This document shows positions 37,082 to 48,599 of a stretch of 64,000 nucleotides of DNA, in pieces. Numbering within the stretch: position 1 is the first letter of the stretch; every line of letters begins with the position of its first letter. Under the pieces are notes generated by a model. It saw only the letters and a list, made by a program, of their open reading frames with translations. It was not told the DNA's origin and ran no database searches. This DNA comes from Paragonimus westermani. Taxonomy: Eukaryota; Platyhelminthes; Trematoda; Plagiorchiida; Troglotrematidae. The position numbers and the translations under genes were made by a program. The DNA is taken from contig QNGE01001678.1 of the NCBI GenBank assembly GCA_008508345.1, positions 18,645 to 82,644 of the forward strand, given 5' to 3'.

Positions 37082-38550
37082 CATTAGGCCCTCAATCCAT
37101 CCTGGGCCAAATGGTATCCCACCAATGGTCGCAAAGCAGGCAGGTGAGGATTTACCCATCCTCTTACTCAATTTTCTCAACCTATCACCTTTATCCAGCA
37201 CCTTTCCTCCTCAGTGGAAAACCACAATCATTATGCCTCGTCACAAGAGCGGTCCAAGGCAGGACGTTAGTAACTATCGTCCCATCAACCACACGTCGAC
37301 CTGCTCGAAAATTTTTGAAAGGGTAATAAAGGTGCACACAGTCGAGTTCTTAAGGCCACAAAACCTTATAAACCCTTCACAGCACGGTTTCCTTACTATG
37401 CGCTCTTGTATTGCATGTCAGCTGGAATTCTTAAACCATATATCGCCGTCCGTTGACGCAAGAAATGCGTGGATTATCATACTCTTGGACATGCAAAAGG
37501 CTTCCGATCGGGTGCCTCATAAGCGCCTATTGATCAAAATAGTATCGTTTGACATACAAGATCCCCTGTATAGCTGGCTGTCGTTATACCTTGAAGGTCT
37601 CACTCAAGCAGTAAAAATAGGAGAGCACTGCTCAACACCAAAACCACTGACTAGTGGGGTGGTCCAACGAAGCGTTATGGGTCCGTTGCTATTCTTAATG
37701 TACATAAATGATTTATGCGACGTTATTAAAGACGGCAAGCGCTTTCTGTTTGCTGACGACATCAAAATTGCTTACACATTCCGCCAGGGCAGTAACATCA
37801 ATTTCTGTCTGCAAAATATACGACAGGACCTAGCATCATTGCAATTGTGGTGCAGAACATGGCTGATGTCGTTCTCAACGAACGAATCAAACATCATCAC
37901 TTATGGTTGTAAATTACCTCATGGCTCCACCTCACTAGATGGTTGTAGTATTGATACAGCCACTTCGGTCGGAAACCTAGGAATACGGCACTCAAACTCC
38001 TTCAATTTATTTAAACAATCAGGTTTTCAGGTAGCAAAAACTAAAAAAAGATAGACTGTATCAAAACGACGTTTAATCTACCAGCTACAAAGCTGACGCT
38101 CTACAAAATGTGTGCGCGGCCTCGACTTGAGTATTGCACTTTCATTTACTGCCATCCACGCAAGTCTGATAGGCTTGTGTTAGAAAACTTTCGGCGATCG
38201 TCTACCAAAGGTTTGTTAGGATTTTCTTCTTCGCTCACCTACAGACAACACCGTGAAAAACTTAGTACTGATCCACTTTGGTTACTTAGACTAAAGTTGA
38301 ACCTGACGCTGCTGTATGCAATCATACATTCGGTTTGGATTATCACAGCGTTTACCGTCCACTTACAACACAGCCCTCCATATAGTCTAAGGAATAAGGG
38401 TTCCACCTTGCCAACCCTGACATACGTGCAGACTTCTTCCTCGTGAATTATTCTTACATTTGGAATGAGCTTCCAAATGAAGTACAAGACAGCAATAACA
38501 TTCAGCGTTTTAAAAAACGTTTGGGCAGCAATCTTACGTTAACAAACACA
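37082..38550 (+). pseudogene. LINE (copy F) 3' part: reverse transcriptase
   Basis: This is the continuation of the LINE from 31763. Immediately after the CATT duplicate the frame reads PGPNGIPPMVAKQAG, then an open frame to 38054 carries VSNYRPIN, QHGFLTMRSC, motif A IILLDMQKASDRVPH, SGVVQRSVMGPLLFLMYIND and an intact FADDIKIAY box (about 37744-37775). A stop at 38052 and a frame change lead to MCARPRLEYCTFIYCH and ENFRRSSTKGLLGF (38108-38220), and a last shift gives YIWNELPNEVQDSNN (about 38455-38500). The LEYCxxIYCHxRKSDRL style differs from copies A-E, so this is another CR1/Jockey-like family. Confidence 0.88.
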
Positions 38551-38819
38551 CGGAATTTCGTCTCAGCTGAACGGTTCGCGAGATGTTCAACTTTTTGACG
38601 TTTTTCGGAGAATCGACGAAATTCTGCGTTGGAATCTGCTCACTGGTTCACCGGATTTCGGGAATTTCCGCCCTGCCTCGCCAAAACCGACCTATCTTGT
38701 CAACTTCCGACCTTGTAGAAAGCAAATCAGTGTAAAATCCCATTCGTTTGGGACTAAATCTGTGAAGCGAAAGAGCTATCTCTTTCTCCGTTGCGTGCGT
38801 CAAATTTTCTATAAAATAC

Positions 38820-38852
<33 letters not shown>
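38551..38852 (+). repeat. LINE 3' untranslated region ending in an (AAT)n microsatellite
   Basis: Non-coding sequence after the RT C-terminus ends in about eleven AAT units (about 38818-38852). Short tandem repeats are a known type of 3' end for CR1-like LINEs. The part 38726-38808 has a similar copy at about 41050-41132. Confidence 0.7.
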
Positions 38853-38853
<1 letters not shown>

Positions 38854-39033
38854 GTATATTTCCCAGCGCATCTGTGAGAAACACGCTCGGATAAGCGTGA
38901 TCAGTACACACATTTTAACGTGAACCCCATAACGTACACATAATTGTTAGTTATACAATACACCAATTATGGAGATAGAGTAATAAAACGGACAAAATAA
39001 TAGAGGGAAACTCTGGTTTATGAATGGGGAAGT

Positions 39034-39180
39034 CATTCGTCTTTTGACCACGTCCTTCTTGACGGAAGACTTCACATTTTGCTACCAATTACTTATTCGT
39101 TTCTGTATAGTTTGTAAACATCTGCAGTGATCGCGCACAACTGAGCGTGCTTCTCACGTATACGTTGAGAAATATATATT
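39034..39180 (+). repeat. Direct repeat R1, first copy
   Basis: It pairs with 41143-41290, sharing CGTCCTTCTTGACGG, TATTCGTTTCTGTAT and the end TTGAGAAATATATATT. No coding signal. Sequence outside the repeat at 38853-39033 and 39181-39790 shows nothing I recognise. Confidence 0.8.
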
Positions 39181-39792
39181 GTTATATCCTAACCTGCTCA
39201 TTCATTATTCACCGCTCTAGCTGTTTGTTATATGAAAAAACCTGTACATGTTATTACATGTTTGACACCGTCCAGCAACTACGAAATGCTTGCACCTACC
39301 AGTCTCTGTTTTCTAATTGTTGTGTTCAAACTGTTTAACAGAACCAACTGTTGCAAATCGGGAAACACTTGAGTTTTAACAAAAACGTTTGCATCCTCGA
39401 TAATAACCACGAGGGAGTACGTTATTTTCTTCCGTTCTCTCACATTTTCACGCGAAATGCACTCAATCTCCGAGAGTTCCGAATGACCTTCAATATCTTA
39501 TGAACGCGACGGAATATAAGGATTTTCCGAAGTGTAGAAGTCCATCATCAGAAGTTTACTGCATGCGACACCACATGTAATTGATAAACGCAAATGTAAT
39601 CTGTAAAGGACAGCCGGGTGTGCGCCGTACCCTAGTTAACCAACAATTTAATGGGTCTTTCCTGAAAAGCACCCGAAAAGTGACCCCAACAAGTATCAAA
39701 ATGAACGAAGGCCGCAGGGTTTAAAAACGAATTATGTACTTCCAGCGGTGTTCAGAAACATGATAAGTAGTTAGCTGTAGCTTAGCCAGTGA

Positions 39793-40840
39793 TCAACGGC
39801 GATAACCAGAATAAGCGAAAGGAGGTACGATTGGCGGGTTCTTGCCTACCCGGCGGCACTGAAAGGCGATCGGATGGCTGCCAGATGGTACTGGCTGGGG
39901 CCGCATCTGGGCTCCCTCCGGCGTTTGGGCTGGCTTTAACTGATTGTAATGTACCGTAAGTACATCTGCTGTTGGGTTTGTAGTGTCACAAATTACATAT
40001 ACAGTGGGTGACCGCACGTGCACAGTTACGAATGGACCTATCCACGGGCGATGGAATTTGTGCGCAGCCCCTGATGCGGTAAACTGGTCCGTCTGCTGTA
40101 CGATCACAACAGCTTTCCTGATGGTGCAGCGACTTTGGCTGATACTGGGCGGCAATTTTATGGGCGATTCTCAGCCGTTCGCCCAGCTCCTTAACATAAT
40201 GTGGTAAACCTATGCATCCGGCTGGCTGGTGTTAGTACTTCAATTGGCAGGCGCAGTTCATGCCCTAAGGTAAGTAGTGAAGGCGTGTACCCTGCACTCA
40301 AATGGACAGCAGGATTTCGTCCCAACGATCTGACTGATGTCGTTCAATAAAGGCACGTAGAATCGTCGTTACAGTACCATTGGTTCGTTCGACCAAGCCG
40401 GTACTCCGAGAGTGGTAAGGAGTTGTTTGGGTTTTGTGTATGTGAAACATACGACATACTTCTTCCAGGAGGCCTCTTTCAAACTCAGCTCCTTGGCCAG
40501 GGTGCAGCCCAATGGGTGTACCGAAACGAGCGATCCATTCGTTTACGAACAACGATGTTATTTTAAAAGCCCCTTGGTATGGCATCGGAAAGGTTTCACA
40601 GAAAAAAGGGCGTGGGTTTTTCAATCCCCCACTGTCACCAGTTGTAACAGTACGACAAATGTATACACAGGACAGCGATCGCAGACAATCCTGCCGCAAT
40701 CCAAAACCAGAGAAAAGAAGTAAAGAACAATCACAACCAGTGTATTGGCGATACAAAGATGAGGTGGCGATCCGCACAACGCCAATGGCAACACGAAATC
40801 AATGTCCCAATAACAACGCATTTTTTAATCGTTCCAGATA
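39793..40840 (-). pseudogene. Integrase remnant of a different Ty3/Gypsy lineage
   Basis: On the minus strand one frame (40777-40298) has FVNEWIARFGTPIGLH followed by PGQGAEFERGLLEEVCRMF, then TTPYHSRSTGLVERTNGT and SDRWDEIL. This is a retroviral-type integrase core whose usual SDQG is PGQG, so the second catalytic Asp has become Gly. A segment YVKELGERLRIAHKIAAQYQ (about 40202-40140) precedes the C-terminal domain, with HRPWIGPFVTVHV and LTVHYNQLKPAQ (to about 39900), the GPF/Y module. Frameshifts separate the blocks. It is not a copy of the CsRn1-like element and is not obviously part of the Mag-like remnant at 47.8-49.5 kb. No RT or LTR is recognisable beside it. Confidence 0.82.
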
Positions 40841-41049
40841 AGTAAGTCCGTGAGGGAATCTGATGTCACAGTCCTAGGGACGTTCATGTCGTGTGAAAGA
40901 CGCCGGATAATACGCAGGTGGGCGACCTGAAATGGATAACAAGAGGGAGAACATCAGCGGAAAGTTTAAATCGCATGCGCAACAGTTTCTATATTGTTAC
41001 ACTTGAACCATTTAAAAAATTACCCACCCCACAACCTTGTATAAAGTGA

Positions 41050-41290
41050 ATTAGTGTAACATACCATTTTTTAAGACTAAACCTGTGAAGCAAGCAAACC
41101 ATCTCCTTCTCTGTTGTGTGCGTCAGTTTTATGAACTGCAGACATTTGCCATTTGACTACGTCCTTCTTGACGGCAGGCTTCACGTCTGTGCTACTAATT
41201 ATTTATTCGTTTCTGTATGGTTTGTAAATATCTGCAGTGATCGCGCATAACCCAGTGTGCTTCTCACATATGCGTTGAGAAATATATATT
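41050..41290 (+). repeat. Direct repeat R1, second copy with LINE-3'-UTR-like start
   Basis: Positions 41050-41132 resemble the LINE F 3' UTR at 38726-38808 (ACTAAACCTGTGAAGC, TTGTGTGCGTCA). Positions 41143-41290 resemble 39034-39180. The two blocks are adjacent here, but in the first copy they are separated by the AAT tract plus about 180 bp. Confidence 0.75.
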
Positions 41291-41789
41291 ACTATAATGG
41301 CCAGCTGAGATACTAGAGACTGTAAAGAGACAGCTGGTGGTCCACATTTTGCGAGATTCGCTCGGATTTGTTGAAGTCTTGAAATGTTTTAGTGCGTCAA
41401 AGAAAAGATTATTCCTACTTTATGTAGCAATCCAATTCACCAACATCCAGCTGATAGTGTTATGGCGAAGCTTGAGAACAGTATGTTAGTAACACGGATC
41501 AGCTTGTTCAGTCTTTATGAAAATTATGTAGATGATATGTAACGGATGCGTCAATAGGCCTCACGGAAATACCGAAGTGGTTCAGTTTAGGTTATAAGAA
41601 TATCCATTTTACCATGGAGCCTGACCCACTCGAAAGCATCTCGTTTCTTAGCACCCTCTTGTCCTGCCGCTCTTATGTGAAGATACAAGGGAAGTTACAC
41701 CGTGAGTTAACCTGAAGAGGACAATATACGAATTTTCTCACCTTTGTATCATTAAGGCAGAAAAATAAGCTTATCCGATGTCTGGTCGA

Positions 41790-42243
41790 CAGATCTATGA
41801 AAGTCTGTTAGAGTGACTCCTCGAGTATGCCGATCAGGTCGAGTATAGCGGCCTAAAGAAAAACATTGGTTGTTGAGCGTGTCCAGCGCGCGGCTACCAA
41901 GGTGGTCGCGGGCCTGAGTAATGTTACTTACGAGCCTCGACTTGAAATTCTCGACCTGTACCCACTTGAATTTCGAAGACTCCGCGGTGATTTAATACTC
42001 ACACACTTCTTTAGAGTAGGTCTTGTAGAACGGTTCTCTACTGCAGCGAATGGTGACGGCCGACGAGGACATAATAGGAAGCATTCCAAGCTTCGTCCTC
42101 GGACCTTTCTTAGGCAGCAGTTCTTACAGGGTTATTAACTATTGGAACAGCCTACCTTCTGAGGTCGTCAGCAGCGCTTCTAGGGATCGTTTTAAAGCTT
42201 TGATTGATTCTCATTTACCTAAAATTGCATCATACGAGTAATC
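41790..42243 (+). pseudogene. CR1-like LINE C-terminal fragment (copy G)
   Basis: This is a 5'-truncated [21 protein letters not shown] (about 41819-41865) shifts frame into [36 protein letters not shown] and LILTHFF (41866-42015). Another shift near 42115 gives [20 protein letters not shown] and FKALIDSHLPK before a stop at about 42241. The blocks are the normal C-terminal order of CR1-like RT proteins. The 3' UTR probably includes repeat R2. Confidence 0.85.
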
Positions 42244-42314
42244 TCTTTTTTTTGTATTCACTGTAATCCCCAAGAGCGGTGCTACACCCTGTTTTCAATG
42301 ATCGCCTTTCAGAT

Positions 42315-42551
42315 TGTTGTATCTGTATCCGATCCCCATCCACTACATGCCTTACTGACAATGACAACGCAAGTGAGAGCAAGTCACTCAGTAGAAGCGC
42401 ATCGTGTATTGTCGCATTTACGAGCAATCGGGTCATTTTAAAGTACATGGATGAGTGAGCCGTTGGTCGTTGAAGCCGCGACCAATCAGAACACTCTTGG
42501 AGACTTGGCACGAGTGTGCGGCACACAGGCGGCGTTGAGGCCTATACAACA
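42315..42551 (+). repeat. Direct repeat R2, first copy
   Basis: It begins about 70 bp after the stop of LINE copy G and aligns with 44194-44413. Shared blocks include GTATTGTCGCATTTAC, CGGGTCATTTTAAAGT and GAGCCGTTGGTCGTTGAAGC. It may be the 3' UTR of that LINE family. The region 42552-44193 holds no gene I recognise; the 144-codon minus frame at 43078-43512 has no motif. Confidence 0.8.
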
Positions 42552-44193
42552 GAGATCAACAGAAGCCCGTTGACACTGAGCTAGGAAAACTGTGTATCAA
42601 TCGCTGAATCGCTAGAGGAGGGAAACAATGTATATTTAACATTCTAGGTGAAATAATCTATCCAGAGCAGTCTGTTCTTACGCATATGTTAGGTAGCACA
42701 AAATTAGGCAAACCGTACACCGTGGACGGAAAGTTTGCCTGTATTCCACTGCCTTCCAAGAGTATAAAAGCCTGTGAAAATACAACAGACCTAGCTTAAC
42801 TATAATCAGGACCTATTTTGCAGCCGAACCAGGCGTCCAGTTTTATTCTATATCAATTTCATGCCCTAGGTTGGAAATATATGATTTTAAACGAATTAGC
42901 AAACAGTGAACGCAAACGATGAAAAACGGTTAGGCAACAATATTAAAATACAGCGTTTTTGGGAGTTTTCAAAAAGTCTGCGATTTTATGTTTCTTTTGC
43001 AGACCTTTCTTATCTTCGAAGCTGCCAAACGAAGTAATCTAAAACAGTCGAAGCTAGATTTTTATGGAGTGTTAGGGTCAATGCACACTAGGGCTCACGC
43101 ACGCAGTAGTAGACGTGTAAAGTTTTTTCTTGGACTTGTTCATTAACGATGCTTCACTCCTGTATAACAATGTTTTCGTGTCATCTCTGCATGTTGTTCG
43201 AATTGATTCAAAATGACCTTGCAATAAAAATAAAAATTTTGTGCACGTACGTCTTTGTACTCTTCTACCTGTGGCGTAGTTGCTTGACGATACTACACCG
43301 ATCTCATCCGTTTTTAGCTCCGCCGTACTCCGAACATCATCGTAGCACCGGCCGCGTTCCAGCCGCCCACGGTAATCACGGAATATCCTCGCTTCCCGGA
43401 TACTGGCAATTTGTAATATTGTGGTGGTCCTCTTGGACCCTTTCTGTGAGTCAAGCTCTTTATTACTATAACTTTCTAAAACTCTCGTAACTGTCCTGTT
43501 GCATTCGTTCATTTTTTTGTCACTGTACTCAGTGAAATATGCCTGTATTTACTTAGGGTAGTCAGAGAATCTTTTTGACCAGTGCAGACGCTACAGTCAG
43601 CTGCGAAACGATGTTTCTTGTTTTTCGCGATGTTCTGAGATGAGGCATGCCATAATCCGTTACTGTCTCAGCACCGGGCCTCACAACAGCTTGACAAGTC
43701 CATCAGTTCTGTCGAAGTTGACACGCGTTAGGCCGTCGATTCTAACTGTGCTCAAATTGCCTCGACGCCCGATCACAGAAATAACTCATCTGTAGAAGCA
43801 CCTTGAAAGAACCCTAATAAGGGCGCTCAAACGCGTGCTCTGAACCGTCCATGCGAACAAACAAACATGTTAAATCTTTCTGACTTCTGCGACAAACACA
43901 AGAATTTGTCTTCGAGCGTCCCTCATGGGAAGGCCACGTATTTATGAGGCTAGCTGTTAAATGTATCGAATCAAAAAATGTTCAAGGTAGGGGAGAAACA
44001 ATCTTCAGAAAAGCGTAGCGAAGGACCGTGAAGAAGTTTGGTGCTGGGGACGTGCAGGCCGGTGTTGGGGACAGCGCGGATACAGTACAAAATGGTTCGT
44101 GGAGCTTCTGTCCACCGAACTGTGACAGCTGGGGAGAGGGCTACTTTTAGGTGTCCACTTAGAAGTTCGATTGCCTTGTTTTAATCCGGGTGT

Positions 44194-44413
44194 GTTGTAT
44201 TTGTATTCGGGTCCCATCCCTAACAAGCCTTACGGACAATAACAAGTGACTCAGTAGAAGTACATACTGTATTGTCGCATTTACAAGCGTTCGGGTCATT
44301 TTAAAGTGCATGGACGAGTGAGCCGTTGGTCGTTGAAGCCTCGACCAATCTGAACACACTTCGAGCCTTGGCACAAGCGTGGGGCACACAGAGGTCTTAA
44401 CGCGTATACAACA
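44194..44413 (+). repeat. Direct repeat R2, second copy
   Basis: This is the same orientation and about 1.9 kb from the first copy, without a recognisable LINE coding remnant in front of it, as expected for a strongly 5'-truncated insertion. Downstream to 45126 no gene is clear; a minus frame at 44593-44832 contains one CPVC pair but nothing else diagnostic. Confidence 0.8.
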
Positions 44414-45477
44414 GGGTGGCGCACAGTTGTGCGCATATGGTGACACCGCAGCGAGTTTGACTTCTCCACGGTAACTCGTGTTGCAGCTGCTGGCTGCCCT
44501 CAGTTGTCATAGTTGTCGGCTAGCCTTGAGGTGCTACTTAGAGCTGAGTGAAGACTCTCACGATGGTTTAAAGATGGACATCAGGAATAGGGTCAGCTTC
44601 TGTCTATCGCATGAGGTAGTCTGGTCCTCCCTGAGGTATAATTCATGCTATCAAAAAGTGGAACAGGGGATCCGATATCGACGCATGTATCAATCAATTG
44701 GCGCCGATACACGACGGTGTATCTTAGCTTGTTGACTAGCCGGATGACATCGTACTCAGACTTCAACGTCCTGTTGCACACTGGGCACACATATTTATCA
44801 GAGATGAATACGACCAGGGCCAGGAATGGCAAAGTTGCTTGGCCATTTTACACATGACCCCCAAATAGTGACAGAAGCAGTTGATGAAAAAGAAAAAAGT
44901 AAGTACGCACGAAGCAATATTCCAAGTTAGACTATCAAAACATGTGTGCAAAAAGATGAAAAAAATCACTCAGTTCAGTGTATGCGTGTACTAATTCGAC
45001 AATTTCCAGGTATACAAAAAAGAACTTCAAGTGAAATGAAAACACCTGGGAATAGGTGACCCGACGTGTATTATGGTAAACTCTGGACTACACAGTTGTG
45101 CAATAATAATCCGGGAGACTAAAGATTCAGCGATGGAGCGTACGAGCAACCCGGAAACGCGTGCACCGCCATTGGTAGACATAGCCAACAAACAACAAAC
45201 AGATACATTCACACACAGACGTACGACAGTTAATAGTCCCTACTGAAAGTATTTTACACATCGTCCAGTTGGCAGGTAAGAATTGTGTCCGGTTCACCAC
45301 ACCACCTCCAGTTTGTTTATATTTCGTGTGCTTAATCGAAATTGTACTATAACCGTAACTCTCCGGATTTGCAGTGCAAACGGAAGAAGCATTTTGAGGC
45401 ATACATTTTTTGACTGAACGAAAGCATATCATTTGTGAATGCGCGCAAATTACAGGAACCATAATTGGGTTCACCAG

Positions 45478-45870
45478 TCATTCGGGTACTCTTCTTAATC
45501 GTGTTAAATCTTGATCCACGGTGGTTATAGGATCCTCTCGCGGGCACATTGGGTGAGGGTCGGTAAGTTTTTTTTCTGACTGTGACAGGAAATTTTGATA
45601 TTTGACCCCGTACTCTGAAAGAATATCGGACCCGCTAGTGTAAAAAATACTTCCAAAAGCTCTCCAGGTAGTGATCTTGGCTTCTTGTGGGCTGAGCGAT
45701 GACAGGTCGGGCTTCATTTTAGATAAAGAATTATAATAGATTTTTTCCCGCTTTGCTGACAGTATTCCAGACTTAGTAGTGAACGGCAGGTCCTTTAAGT
45801 CCATTCGTAACAGATCACGCGAATCGCATTTGAAAACGTGATTTCGATCAATGATATTGAACCAATCCAT
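45478..45870 (-). CDS. Hypothetical 130-residue protein (orphan reading frame)
   Basis: The frame starts at a true ATG (45870) five bases after a good acceptor-like tract (cgcctttcag then gttag) and ends in TGA (45478-45480). Composition looks protein-like and soluble, with segments DLPFTTKSGILSAKREKI, WRAFGSIFYTSGSDILSEY and DPITTVDQDLTRLRRVPE, and no transmembrane segment. I do not recognise the family. The same frame stays open after the TGA down to 45127 (VNPIMVPVICAHSQMICF and several Cys), so the unit could be a longer exon with a stop, a genuine short protein or chance. The acceptor placement would also suit spliced-leader trans-splicing, which flatworms use, but nothing proves it. Confidence 0.4.
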   Translation of the reverse strand: MDWFNIIDRNHVFKCDSRDLLRMDLKDLPFTTKSGILSAKREKIYYNSLSKMKPDLSSLSPQEAKITTWRAFGSIFYTSGSDILSEYGVKYQNFLSQSEKKLTDPHPMCPREDPITTVDQDLTRLRRVPE

Positions 45871-47780
45871 CTAACCTGAAAGGCGTTTAATGAATCCATG
45901 CTGACAGTGCGCATAATTCACGCATAGCAGGAATTTCAAAGCGGTACGTTTTTGATTTTCCGTACGTTGAAGAATAAAGTTCCCACGTTGAGTTCGTTCT
46001 AATGGTAGACCAGACAGAATTCATGCCACCCATAAACAGCGCAGTTACAAGCAAATTTCGACCAGAGTGGAAGATTACCTGTCGTCGATTAAAATAAGAC
46101 TGTCATTTTCTTCATCCAAAGTAACCAGTATGAAACCATGTCGTTTTTCAAATTCGAAAGGTTTATTGTGAATAAAATTTACCCGTCACGTTAGAAAGTA
46201 GGTGTAGGTCGCCACGGGTCACAATTTTGTTTGTTTCAATCGCCACACAGTGGAACTTACGTTAAGCAGTTTATCGAAAGAAGAACACAAATTTATACTT
46301 GTATTCTAGGGTGCCTTTACGAATCTCTCAATATACACGTACGTGTGTACATATCATGAACGTCGCGATTAACAAGCGGATTTTGTCGGCGTTCAGTATG
46401 GCTTTAGTGCGTACGTGCACTAAATTAACGTTTCCTCAGGTGTACGCAGAAATACCAGAAGCGAAGTGAAAATACAAATAATTGCGAGACCGAAAATGTA
46501 TTATGCGGTGATTACAAATGGTCTCGATCAGCGCTAGACGACACCGATACGCGAAACAGCTAGGAAGAATAAGGATCTGACAGCCGATCGCGCGAGCAAG
46601 TCGGAAAAGATGTGTGTGTGGCGCGCTTACGCCGAAAAGCATGCAAACGAACAAACGCGATCTCATGCATCAGGCAGACGCCAGGCAAAGATCCTTAAGG
46701 TCCTATGTACAATGTGAGCTAAGATTTTAGGAGGGATTTTGCACATCGTACAGCAGGCAGACCAGGGGTATCTCCAGGTCACTACACGGCTAGTATATCA
46801 AAGGCTTCCATTTTAAAAGTCGAGTTCTCTACTGGTGCTGAAGGAAGTCGAGCTACGATGCACATACGGAGCATTATGTGGAGCACGAAATCTGGGTTAC
46901 TTCTAGAATTAAATATAGATATGCAATATCCTTCACTATGTGTTGTTAAGTAAGTTACGAAATACCCAGGTGTATGGGCCAACCATCCAAGTAGATCCAT
47001 TTTTACTGGGGCTAATTTTAAATTTAACAACTTCAAGTCCGTTAAATGCTGCTGAGTCAGACCTTTACAATAACGCTAACTAGCTACAGACGTCAAATCT
47101 CACAGTACACAACCTAGTGGACTACATATACGTCTGGCTTCAGCAACGCCAGACCTTTGTTCAGGGCACGAACCTACTTTACAAGACTGCTTGTACCAAC
47201 TGACGCACTGTAAACAGGTGTTTCACAAACGTGAGTGTTCTTTTGATTTCACTTACGCTGCTCATCCAAAATAAGTACTTGAGCCAGCTGACCTCACAAG
47301 TTGCGACAGAATGAAAACACAAACAGTACGGACTACAAACAGGTCGAAAAAATGCTCATCTCCAATTCGTCACTGTTAATTCCTACCAAACCTCGGGCCT
47401 TTCGAACCGCCCAACAGGCCGACAATTAACGCTGGATGTTTGTGGCATTCGCACCTACCGTTTTCCGCACGTCACCTGTCTACCCATACATGCGTGTGTG
47501 TTTCCCTCCCTCACCCGCCCCCGCCCCGAATGATCCAATCGTGTTACCCACACAATCGATCGGGTGACTGTTTTTCTTATCTATGTCTCATCACTATTAT
47601 GATATCATCCACTCGTGTTCGATAAAGCTACGCGCCATTGCCGTCACGTGTTCTCATTCAACTCTGGACCGACTACGTGTCAGGGCTCGCAGTTTAACGT
47701 AGTTCTAAATTGTAACATTTGGCGAACGGGAATTAAACAGTTTATCCGAAAGCCATGATTACTTCATCCATGCACTCAGA
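45871..47780. other. No gene recognised
   Basis: Only short frames without motifs (for example 46436-46666 and 46782-47036, both minus). A C-rich tract lies at about 47495-47530. No repeat shared with the rest of the window was seen. Confidence 0.45.
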
Positions 47781-47789
47781 TTACTTTTG

Positions 47790-48560
47790 GGAGGATGCTG
47801 GTTCAAAACGGGCATTATCAGTATGGCCGCACGGGACACGATCGTTCAAGGATTATCTGGAACTACTCATAACATGAAATCCCAACATCAATCTTACGGA
47901 ATAAAAAAATTGACTTGCTCAGACAGCACCTGGAATCTGAGGGCCAACGTCATTTCGGCTCACTTCTTGTATATGACAGAACATCTTTGCCGGATGTCTT
48001 GGCGACACTAGATGATTTGTGTGGGTTACGTCAACACGTGTTCACAGCCCACATGAATCACCACCAACTTCGTCAGTCTTCGGGGGGAAAATGCTAATGA
48101 TTTTATCGCTCGTATCCAGCAAGGCATTCCTGACTGTTGTTATGTTGAAGTTGCACTCACAAAATTTGAAGAAGCTTTGTCGATTCAATGTTTACTAGTG
48201 GGAGTCCAAGACGCAAAAACCAGAGGGCGATGTTGTCCAAAGAAGAGTCGAAACTAACTTAGGGTCGGCATGTTCTATTGCGAAGCAACGGCAGAACATA
48301 GCAGAACAGCTCACCTCATACCAGCCGTCTTCGGCCCCAGATAATGTACAGTTGATTGCACGGCATACGCCTCCGCTCAAGTGCAATAAGAATCCTATTT
48401 GTACATTTGCGTGTTATCGTTGCGGTGATAAATATGAAGCTGTCGCCGATTGTCGTCACGAACAGTCGACGTGCCACAGTTGTGGGAAAACTGGCCACAT
48501 TGCACGCGTATGCCGTTCAAAACAAGCGCTGTCTTCCGATTCCCGCTCTAAGACTTGAAC
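47790..48560 (+). pseudogene. Mag-like Ty3/Gypsy gag remnant with zinc knuckles
   Basis: Fragmented gag shows MLRQHLESEGQRHFGSLLV and LPDVLATLDDLCGLRQHVF (47915-48045), with the frame shifting into GENANDFIARIQQGIPDC and QCLLVGVQDAKT (to about 48225). The C-terminal frame 48352-48558 carries a damaged first knuckle (CYRCGDKYEAVADC) and an intact second one, CHSCGKTGHIARVC (C-x2-C-x4-H-x4-C). Two knuckles followed by a separate protease region fit the Mag lineage. Several frameshifts and stops make it non-functional. Confidence 0.78.
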
Positions 48561-48599
48561 TGTACGATCTATTGAAGATAGTGAAGAATCCATTTCGCA

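Noticed and set aside
44593..44832. Minus frame with a CPVC pair as a zinc-finger gene
   Set aside because: Only one Cys pair is present and no second metal pair or fold follows.
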